Assembly (NCBI GenBank): GCA_021613335.1
Contig: JAJTWR010000308.1
Coordinates: 992,501-1,056,500 of the forward strand
DNA from: Whitmania pigra
Lineage: Eukaryota > Annelida > Clitellata > Hirudinida > Haemopidae
DNA: 64,000 nucleotides
Direction: 5' to 3'
This document shows, piece after piece, positions 31,331 through 56,169 of the stretch (position 1 is the stretch's first letter; every line of letters begins with the position of its first letter). Below the pieces are notes generated by a model. The model ran no database searches, was not told where the DNA came from, and worked only from the letters and a program-made list of their open reading frames with translations. The position numbers and the translations under genes were made by a program.

Positions 31331-34300
31331 CTAGAAAGAAATTGTTTGAGCACAGTCTGAGATAGGTGCATCAAGGTATTTTTCAGGGATGTGTCTTGTG
31401 ACATAAGCTAGAAAAAAAAGATTTGTTAAGTATTAAACACGAAAAACTGAGTGCTCACATGTACTTACATTCAAAGATCTTTGGGGAATGGATAACTGTC
31501 TTTGACACAAAGCATCTCATGAATTCCACTACATTCATGATGTCTATGCCATTTGAGAGGAACATCTTAGCATCAGGGTGGTTTCTGGGCATGTCTGGAG
31601 GATAAAAGATTATGATAAAACCTAAACATAATAATATATAATTTCAAAGAAATGAAATTTGAGCTTTCAAACCTGTAACGAATAGGAAGTGTCGGCACGA
31701 TCCATGTCTTGCTTTCTGCAGAGCCAGGAAGCATGCTTGATAGTCTGCGGTCGATTTAGGATCGGATGTGTAGAATTCATCGGTCAGGACTTCAACGATG
31801 CCTGCTGTCTTCGAAGTTTGGAGAATTTGAGAAATCTCTGTGATACGTACATGCTCCTCAATGTCATCTTCCAATTGGTACCTGGAAAATGCATTTTCAG
31901 ATTCATTATATTTTGAACACAAAGTTTAAACCAGCAAGGATAGAAATATTCAGCAGTGAACTTCTTCCCTATGGAAAAGCAGATCTGTTATTTAAAATAA
32001 ACCTTGAGATAAAATACTTACATCAATTGATCCAATATCTTGAAAGTGGAGGATGTAATTAGCAATTTCCAAGCTGTTCCTTTCTCATATGTCTGCTTTC
32101 TCATGAACTGGCACAAACCATCAAGAACATCTGCAGGTTATTTTAAAAAATGTTATTATTAAAACATCAACCTATGGAATAATCACCAAGAAATCTAAAA
32201 TTTAAATACCTGATTTGCATGCAATCAGTGCGGACTCATCCATGAGGACCATGCCGGCCCGAGGGAAAATCATGGAATACTTCTTGTTCATGACGTCATC
32301 AAAGTTGTTATAAACAACGAAGACAACCCTCAGGTCCCTCTTCAATCTCAACAGCCCTGGAATTTGGTTGACCAGTTTTGAATCTTCTTCATGGATAAAA
32401 ATGAGGCACTCAAAGTTTGGAAGATGTCTCAGCAGAGCCAGATTGTACAGGTCAAACTTCTTTAGGCCTATATTGTCGAGGTACCTCTCAACTTCTTTGC
32501 TCAGTGATGTTTCATTCTTGAAAATGTACGTTCTGGTGTTTTTTGGAGGTCTGTTTAGTGCTGACCCCTTCTTAGCCGTAGATGATTTTCCAAGGGAAGC
32601 TTCGTCCGATGCCGACGTCTGTGAAGCAACATTCCAATCGGTTGAATTCTCATCTGAAGTTACAGCAACGGGTTGTTGGAGCGTTTGCATGACCTCCGTA
32701 TTGGCAGGCACGACGGTAGCAGAAGCCATCATGGGATATTGCATGGCCAGACCTTGATAGGCTTGCATAGACGAAAGGTCTGGCATGTAGCCTGGGATGT
32801 AACCTGCCTGATAGGCCCATGTCACCTGTGGGTAATGCATGGCTGAATAGGGATTGTAGGCATATCCAGAATATCCAAGGGTTGAGGCAGTAATGGATGC
32901 AGCAGATGCAGAATAGACAGCCCCGCTGCTGTAAGCCGAGGATTGAGCCGCCGAAAAGGAAGATGTTGCAGAATTCGAGACATTAGTCCTATCTGAGCTG
33001 TTCAGCTGACCTGTGGCTCCTTTCAAATTGTTTGACACATAGCTATGCATGCCTACAACACTTTTCAGAGGATTGTAGCGCATACTCTTGGACTTTCCTC
33101 TGGAAGAAAGCTTCTTCTCTGCTCCATGGTACAAATCACTCATTACCTGAGAAACTTTTTCCAAATGAGGTGACACACCAGAAAAATCAATTTCATGTGT
33201 CATGTGGTTCTCAAAAAAGTTCTCCCCTTTAGAATACTTATCAACTTCATTTTGGAATGTATTGAAAGCATCCTTGATGAGTTCCCTCGAGGTGGCCTTA
33301 AGATTTGCATTCATCTTAAATATACCCATCAAACCAAAGGACTTGAAAAGAGACTTTGTCTGAGCTGAGTTTTTTGATTTCTTGCAACTTTTAACCTTTA
33401 TGTCATCTTTCTTCTTACTGGCTTCTACTGCTTGTCTGAATGCTTGCATCAAAGGGTTGTTAGAGCATTTGAGAGCTTGTTTTCTAGGAGTTTCATCATC
33501 ATCTTGTCTGTTCTGCACACACGGATCAAGTGTTGACAGTGAAAGTGCCCACAAAAAGGCATTCTTGGAGTTGACGAGGTCCACGCAAAACTGCTTGATG
33601 TCGGGTATTACACCGACCAACTGCTCCATAACACCCGACGAATCCATGAAGATGTGCATGAGAGGGCTCTCGTGAGAACCAGGAGCCAATGTAGGATCAA
33701 AGTCAACATCAAAGTTGGTGTAAAGGCGATCTATGCCCTTTTGGCTCTGGTAAACATCAAATCCGCTGGACAAATACGAGTCCTCGTACAGTCTCGGTTC
33801 GGGTTGAAAGCTCTTCTTCACTGGCTGCTCGTCGCATTTCAAGTCATTTTGGATTTGAACATTCAGTTCTCTTTCTTCTGATTTTGAGGGTACATCCTTG
33901 TCGGCATCCTTGTGCTTGTTCTTCTTTCTCTTTTTTAGTTTGTGCTTCTTGTCTTCCTTTTTGCGTTTATGCCTTTTCTGGGCATTGTCTTGCTGATCCT
34001 CCTTGTCCAATTTTTTCTTCCTTAATGACCTGCTAACAGCTTTCGACTTTTGTATGGTTGTGCTTGGGGCTTCACCACTTTCGTTATCACTTAAACTTCC
34101 TTTAGAGGGAACTACAGTGCTCTTTGCACAAGCAATTCCATCATCAAACAATTCATCAGTGCCATCGTCCATGTGATGAATTGGCGAATATAAGTTGTCC
34201 ACAATTTTTTGGCTGCCCCTGTTACAAATATTTGCAAGTTCTTCATTGAAGACATCAAATTCTTTTTCCAGACTCATTTGGAGATTATTTTTGTTTTTTA

Positions 34301-35120
34301 AGGATTTGTTTTTCTCTCCAGTTTCATCTAACATTTGAGCATTTAACACATCATCTAGATTTAAGCTTTCTTGAGTGCAAATTTTTCTTTTTTTTGCTGG
34401 TTGGTGAAGCTCAGCAAATTGTGACTTGATAATTTCATCCAATTCTTGTTCAATATTTGATGTATATGAGCTCTTGTTTTTGAGGTTATTGTTTGAAATT
34501 TGACTGAGATTTTTAGACAGTGTGCCAAGCCTGGGGAATTCAAGCTGTTTCAATTCTTCACACCACTTTTCCATATTCTTGGCTAATTGAGATCTAAAGT
34601 GCTCAAAGCGTTTTCTCACCACATTATCCAAGATGTCATCCAAGAAAAAGTTCAGTAGCTCATCAGAATCAAGTAAATGACAAAAATCTGCCAAATATCT
34701 ACAAACTCCTTCCTTGAAAAGTTGCTGGCATTGTTCAAGAGATGTGTCAGTTTTTAGAACTCGTTTGGGAGGTCTGTCAATAAATGGCTTTCCAGGAACA
34801 TGACAACCAATTAATTGCAGTGGCTTGGTCTTCAGCCATTCTTTATTAACCTCTGACAAGATTTTTTTCACACCAATATCATCAACACATTGGCTTTCAA
34901 GAATTGTTTCCATCGACAAAACCTTTAAATGTTCATTTCTCTTCAACAGAAAACGTGGAAGCTTGCCAAGCAAGATGCTATTGAGATCACTAGCGAAATC
35001 ATATCTTTCAGCAGCACACAAGTCATCCACTTCCAAACTGGCAATATCCAAGTTCTGAAGATGCTTCGTATCCACACAATCCGACAGCTTCGGAAATTGA
35101 CTTTTCTTCGGAAATTTCAT
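31331..35120 (-). CDS. TASOR: TASOR/FAM208-like protein (HUSH-type silencing factor)
   Basis: TASOR scaffolds the HUSH complex, which silences retroelements and other intronless DNA through H3K9 methylation in vertebrates. Exons on the minus strand: 35120-32210, 32130-32022, 31968-31932, 31881-31673, 31594-31469, 31407-31331. The C-terminal region follows the family: YLDNIGLKKFDLYNLALLRH, GMVLMDESALI, ITSSTFKILDQL, GIVEVLTDEFY, ARHGSCRHFLFVTG, KMFLSNGIDIMNVVEFM (compare the family's NGIVVATAEDFM). The middle is low complexity with a lysine-rich block (KKRKKNKHKDADKD) and a Tyr/Ala/Ser-rich segment. The N-terminal pseudo-PARP domain of vertebrate TASOR is not recognisable; an in-frame stop lies just upstream of the ATG, though an acceptor-like ACAG precedes it. 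Joining exon 2 to exon 3 leaves one extra base (in the GGG after the acceptor), so there is either an assembly slip or a real frameshift; without it the length would be 1,155 aa. Confidence 0.72.
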
Positions 35121-35394
35121 GATTCTGTTTTAAATTCGTTAACTCGACCAATGTTCGATTTGGAAGGCAATTTCAACGCTGTTTCAATAGGCAATTAATG
35201 ACGAACAAAACATAAGTTGTTGTGTCAACTCAGCGCTGCAAAAATTTTGTTTTGTAATCTTGTTTAGAAGCGATCATAATTTATCCATAGACATAGCTAT
35301 TAAAAAAGAAACAATATAGCATTGCAATAGCTCAAATGTATTAAAATTGTAAAATTTTATTTTTAATAATTTTTATTACTATAATTGTATATTT
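35121..35394. promoter_or_regulatory. Probable promoter/5' region of the TASOR-like gene
   Basis: This is the only unique sequence between the TASOR-like start codon and the 3' tail of the LINE insertion. No specific promoter motif is claimed. Confidence 0.3.
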
Positions 35395-37130
35395 TATTTA
35401 TTTATTTATTTATTAGACACAATTGAAGGGCCCAATTGGACCACTGACACAATTGCAAGAGAAAACAAAAGACATCGACCGGCATGTACACAGGGGCAGC
35501 ATATACAATAGATTAAATGTAATTTAAGTAGTGGCTAAAGTCAATGTCCCGTATTACAGCGTTGAAGCAGGAGGCCGTGGTTGATTTAACGACATCACCT
35601 GGCAATGCGTTCCATGGCTTTACGATTCTATTGAAAAAGGAGAATTTAACAATGTCTATAGAATAATTACTTTGTTTAAGTTTAAGACAATGTCCTCGTG
35701 TTCCTGTATAGTTTTGTGCAATGAAGGATTGTATTAGAAAGGTATTAGTAAAGCCATGTAATATTTTGAATCCAAGTGTTAAATCAGCCAGAAGTCGCCG
35801 CCTTTCCAAGGTTGGAAGCTTGAGCAACCTTAGTCTCTCCATGTATGGATATGATGCCACAGATGGAATTGATTTGGTGAACCGCCTTTGCACATTTTCT
35901 ATTTTGTCAATTAAGTATTTGTGATGTGGATTCCAGACTGGGGAGGCATATTCGAGTATTGGTCTAACATATGTACAAAAGGCGAGCTTTAAAATGTCTC
36001 GATCTTTGGAAGAAAAAGAGGTTCGGATCATCCAGGAGATTGTTGCGGCTCTTTTGGTGATGGCTTCAATGTGTGAGTCGAACTTCAGGTAAGGATCCAT
36101 TATAATCCCTAGATCTCTGATCCTGTCGACACGCTGTAGGATATGCCCGTCAATGGAGTATTCATGGAATCCCCCTGTCTGTTTGCGTCTTGTTACAGAG
36201 AAAACTTGACATTTGTCAGGCGCAAGTTGTAGTTGCCATTTGTCACTCCACTGGGCCACTTTGTCAAGAGCAGATTGTAGCTGAGTTGGAGAGACTCCGT
36301 TCGTAGTGTACAGTTTGACATCGTCAGCAAAAAGCTTGCAAACAACATTCGAAGTCCCGAGCAGGCCAGGCAGGTCATTTATGTAGAGTAAAAACAGGGT
36401 TGGCCCAAGTACGCTACCCTGGGGCACACCGCTGGTGACCAAAGCCTCCTCCGACACAGAGCCGTTGATTTTAACCTTTTGAGTCCTCGAGTCCAAAAAA
36501 TTGCCAAGCCACCCTTTAATACTGTCTCCAAGACCATAAGCTGAGATTTTATTGATAAGTTTGGAATGTGAAACTGAATCAAAAGCCTTTCTAAAGTCGA
36601 GGTATATTATATCAGTGGTAAGCTTAGCTTGGAGTTGCTCTGACCACTGCTGAGTGCACTCGAGCATATTTGTAATTGTGGATCGGGCCTGAACAAAACC
36701 ATGTTGACTGACATCTATCAACTTGTGATGGGTTAGATGTTGCATAATTGCCCTGTTTATTACTCGTTCCATCACTCTGCAACTTGTTGAAGTAATGGAG
36801 ATTGGTCTATAGTTTTCTGGTGTCGTGGTGGGTCCTTTTTTATGGATGGGTGTAACCAGAGCTACTTTCCATTCCTGGGGCAATTTTTTGTCTTTAAAAG
36901 ATGTATCAAATATGTGAGACAATGGAACAGCAAGCGATGACGCACACCTTTTCAGGAACACATTGGGAATGCCATCGGGACCTGCTGAAAATGATGGATC
37001 CAGTGTGCGAAGAGTTTTGTGTATGCTCTCTGGAGAGAAATCAATGCTGTTTAATGTGGTGTTGGAACAGGGAGGAACATAGAGGGCTACACCGTCATCA
37101 ATCGTAAAAACTGATGTAAAATAATTATTG
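35395..37130 (-). mobile_element. 5'-truncated non-LTR retrotransposon (LINE) with open reverse transcriptase frame
   Basis: Minus-strand frame from about 37,128 to the stop at 35,513 without interruption. It reads DPSFSAGPDGIPN, WKVALVTPIHKKGPTTTPEN, YRPISITS, YLDFRKAFDSVSHSKLI, GVPQGSVLGPTLFLLYINDL and LFADDVKLYT, the standard RT blocks with the FADD catalytic motif, then the usual downstream thumb region ending in HYLNYI. The short 3' UTR is followed by a (TAAA)n-type tail at 35,395-35,420. No endonuclease domain is present and a stop precedes the N-N-Y-F-T-S start, so the copy is truncated. It looks like the CR1/Jockey side of LINEs; the clade is an inference. The open frame suggests a recent insertion. 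Target duplications were not found. Confidence 0.9.
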
Positions 37131-38581
<1,451 letters not shown>

Positions 38582-38589
38582 GGACTCGT

Positions 38590-40823
38590 CAGAGGCGTAG
38601 CCTGGGTATTTTGCGCCCGGGGACAAACTATAGAATTGGCGCCCTTTTCCATGTCTATATATTTAATCTTACTGTATTACACTAAATTTGAAATTGTAAT
38701 AAAAATCAAATTTTAATGGCACAAGGCATCCATTTAAAAGTGAAAAACCATTCTACAAATAGTAGCGCATCAGTCACCCAATCAGTCAGTCTAAGATGAT
38801 TTACATGCATAGTAGTCTAATAGTGTTTAAAATAGATTTATTTTTCTTGATTTAACAGTTGCAAACTGATCAATAACGTCATCAAAGTCTGTTTTCTCAA
38901 GCGTTTCTCTATCTATTCTAAGAAGAGCAAGATCACTGAGACGATCCTGTCCCATTGACGCACGCAGATATGACAAAATAAGTTTCAATTTGCTGAATGA
39001 CCGTTCACAGCTTGCAATTGAAACCGCTTATTGTTAACAAAATTTGTAGTGAAATTCGAAAATTCGGAAATACGTCGCTTCCATAAAGCACAATAAAACC
39101 AAGGAGATCCAAAGGGGTTTCTGGTAGAGTTTCAGTTCGCTTTCTCAGAAGCATTCTGCAGTCCCCAATTTCGGTGAAGAGTTCGTAGCCATTAATGTCC
39201 ATGTCGTAGAAAGTTGCAAAATCTGCACAACTTCGACGAATTTCATCTTCATCTGTGTCAGATGTCAGAAGAGTCTTAACGTCCAGCAGAAATCCAAATT
39301 TTGTGTTCAGGTCTTTGAGTCTTGAAAAACGTGTTGACATCTCCTGTTGAAGACGATCGAACACATTCTTCATAACACGCATTGCTTCCTCTTCTGATGA
39401 GAGTCCTGCATCTCTTGCCAGTTCTCCAGGCATTCTCCTACGTCGCCTAATTCTTCTTTCTACCGGAATATCCCATGCTGTGCATTTTGTTCTGGCGTTT
39501 TCGACCGCAGCCAGGCTCAAATCATCACGAAGCTTGATAAATTCTTGCTCCAAAGATTCAATATCAGTCGCAGCTTCCTTGAAATTTATGGTAGGATCTT
39601 GTAGGCGCTTCTGTGCACGATCAATTTTTCCAAGAACGACATTCCAGAAGTGTAATAAAACTATGAAATTAAAATTCAATATACAGGTCAGTAACTGTTG
39701 TGCACCACTTCTAGTTTCAGGTGTCATAGTGGAGTCTTCCGATAATTTCTCTAGCAATCCAACTAGTTCATCCAGTCCTTCATGGATAGCTTTAAAAGCT
39801 TCAGATCGTGCACTCCAGCGTGTTTCAGACTCTCTTTTTACTGTTATGGGAAGAGCTCTTTTTAATTCTTCCCAACGAATTGTTGAATGAGAGAAAAACG
39901 AATATATGCTTTCAAGTGTTCCAAAAAAAGTTACGACAACAGGATCTTGCTTAGCTGAATACACACCTGCTAAATTTAAGCTGTGGTTGTCACAGTTGAC
40001 GAACAGTGCTCTAGGATTTCTGTCACATATTCGTTGTTGAAGGCCAGATATATGCCCAGTCATCACCGAAGCATTGTCATAACATTGAGCTCGACAGTCG
40101 GCTAGAGGTATCTCATCAGAATTCAGTCTCTCGACGATGACTTTCTCTAGGCTTGCAGCATCTTTTGAATATATCTCGATATAACCTAAAAATGATTCTT
40201 TGATTTTTAACACAAACTATTATTTGAAGCTATCATATAATCAACGGTAATTTCAGTAAAAACTAAAAATATAATAACTTTCTTTTGGCAGTTGGCGGCC
40301 ACCGGCCCAGTCCAAGCCTGGTGGGGGCGCTCGCTGCAGTGCAACTTTGCGTTAGCCTGATACCAATGGGAGTTTCAGAAATTGTTTTGATTTTCACGCT
40401 TTCACGAATGTTGTTTATCTTTGTCTATATTAGAACAATCACAACCAGTCTCTGATAAAAAGTTTTAATATACCTTAATAGAGTGTAATCCGTTTTAAAC
40501 CACAATAAGTTCGTCAACAACACTCTAGTATTACAGTAGTAGCCACTGCAGAGTGCATGCAGAATCCGTATCCTGACTAGCTAGCAGTGGTGGTGGGCTC
40601 ACTGAGTTCACTGCGCTGGCAGCAGCATCAACCAGGTCTGGATGGCAGACATATCAGACGATGGCTCATATCTGCCCTGCTCCAGCCGCCGCTGTTGGCT
40701 AGCTTGTGAGTGCGACCTGTTTTACCAATGTCGCCAAAATTAGGTAGCCCTCATTTTGGCGCCCCTGTATCTTGGCGCCCGGGGACATATGTACCCCCTT
40801 GCCCCCCCCTAGCTACGCCTCTG
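38590..40823 (-). mobile_element. hAT-superfamily DNA transposon, complete ends, decayed interior
   Basis: The left end CAGAGGCGTAGC at 38,590 is matched by the inverted GCTACGCCTCTG ending at 40,823. Both sides are flanked by the identical 8-bp duplication GGACTCGT (38,582-38,589 and 40,824-40,831), the hAT signature. Subterminal TTGGCGCCC/GCGCCCGGGGACA motifs recur at both ends. Length is 2,234 bp. The interior encodes part of a ZMYM1/DUF4371-type transposase on the minus strand. The N-terminal part of such a protein is not seen, so this is probably a non-autonomous or internally deleted copy. Confidence 0.93.
38827..40213 (-). pseudogene. hAT transposase (ZMYM1-like, DUF4371 plus dimerisation region), frameshifted
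   Basis: One frame (to about 39,030) reads YIEIYSKDAASLEKVI, CRAQCYDNASVMTGHISGLQ, VNCDNHSLNLAGV (C-x-x-H), SETRWSARSEAFKAI and LGFIVLYGSDVFPNFRISLQ, typical of the DUF4371/hAT core with its Asp and RW landmarks. The hAT C-terminal dimerisation motif, VSIASCERSFSKLKL then YLRASMGQDRLSDLALLRID, follows in another frame ending at 38,827. The shift lies at ACAATAAGCGGTTTCAATTG (about 39,022-39,041), where one extra base breaks the frame. An acceptor-like TTTTTAG at about 40,187 may mark the start of the coding exon. The protein is therefore broken and probably inactive. Confidence 0.85.
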
Positions 40824-40831
40824 GGACTCGT

Positions 40832-41711
40832 CCGTCAACCTAGTTTAGATTTTGTCCTGTTTTTTGATGTAATGAACTGTTTGTTTTGTCTGCACAACTA
40901 TAGCACCTAACGCAGACGACGCAATTGTTTTCTTGAAATAATATTACCAAACGTTGAGCCTGGAAAGTAAGCAGAACGGTTCATGGAAAATATCTTGAAG
41001 TCTGGAAACTCAGGCTAAACAACCAGCCGGACGTAATTATTAAGCTCATTACCTTCTAGAGAAGCTACAACGCCATCCTGAAACATCAAACAAATTAGTC
41101 TGAGCTTTTTAATGGCTGCTCTGTGCCAACTGCTTTGATTTGCAACAAGACACATGCTAATCATTACGAAACGTCACAATGGGTCACTCTCAATCATAAA
41201 AAAAGAACTTGCTCTGCTACTAAGTCATACACAGTTCCACAAAGTACGCTCCAAACCTAAAAACAGCTCAAAACGCGATCGACACGCCACGGTTGGTGGG
41301 GTATTATAAGATTATCAGAAGCATCTTAAAATCAATAATATCAAGCGTATTACTGCAGATTTTCAGCTTCATAGATCAAGTATTTAAAAACCCAACCGTG
41401 AAAAAACAAAGCAAATATATAAAATGGTCAAGAATTCATGCATTAAGTTGAAAACGACTCAACGACGAGAGGACGAAAATTGAAAGATTCACAACAAAAC
41501 AGGAGATGAACAAATGTACTCGCAAAATTCAAACGAAGTGTGAACGGCCACCTGCAAGTGACGTGTAGAATCATCGAAGCAGAACGATGGTCCTTGAAAT
41601 GGGAACACGTGCTAAGGATTTAGAAAAATAAAACTTTAACAAGGAGAACTTCTCAAGTCGAAACAGCAGATTTTTAAAAGGAGCAGAAGTTGTTGTGGGT
41701 CGCAATACTTT
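40832..41711. other. Intergenic region downstream of AGAP
   Basis: Nothing recognisable is seen between the hAT target duplication and the AGAP stop codon. Confidence 0.5.
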
Positions 41712-55357
<13,646 letters not shown>

Positions 55358-56169
55358 ACCTCCAAGTTATTCTTCATAAATCGAAGTACTAGCATTGAAA
55401 TGATAAGTTACGACGTTATGTAAGTCAAACTTATTTTTGCCTTCAGTTAATGATGTTATTCCTTTTCACAAAAACAAAAAAGTAAAGTACACGCTCTCCC
55501 GAAGATCAGAAACTGCCAAGACCCGTACGTCAACGTCAACTAAAACAATCTGTTTTTCCCAGAGCTAGCTAGCAACCAACGACTTGCGAGAAGTGAATAT
55601 CAGAATTGCAAGCACACAATTTGGAAATAATAATTAAAATCGTACTAATGACAAATTAATTTAAAATAGCATGTTTTAACTTAAACGGTTAAGTTAATTA
55701 AACAGTTAAAATATATTTTCTTGCAAAATTAAAATTTGTGAATATAATGACATTTATAGTTTAAAACGTATAACATATATTTAAACATTGTACATAAAAA
55801 TTATGTAATTTTATAGCATTATTATATACAAATAAAAACACTAAAAGATAATGTTTATACATCCCGAAAGATGGCGCCATGAGTGTATTACAAATTGTGC
55901 AAGGATTGTTTCGGAGTTTTGAATTACTGTTAGCTATTTTCACACGTGGAATTACTTTGCACTGTATGCCTATGTCTGTCTGTAAGCCTAATCGTTGATT
56001 GATTTACTTCCCAAGTTCGATTTTATTTCTCTATCTCTTCGGATCTGCAATATTGTTTTCCTGATGTATTTTATTCCCTGCGGCCTCGAACGTAGAGAGT
56101 AAGTTGCAATTGGAAGTACATTAAATTGGCTTTATGCATTTTTTAATAAAAATTTTTGCGTAAGTAGGA
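55358..56169. promoter_or_regulatory. Shared 812-bp region between AGAP (-) and KMT2C/D-type gene (+)
   Basis: The two genes start head to head, so both promoters should lie here. The interval contains no supported exon and no room for the missing N-terminal PHD clusters of a full-length MLL3/4. A TAAGTAG precedes the ATG at 56,170, so a short upstream non-coding exon is possible. Confidence 0.4.

Noticed and set aside
40710..40910. Proline-rich open frame at the right end of the hAT element
   Set aside because: It crosses the transposon terminus and target duplication and has no family signature.
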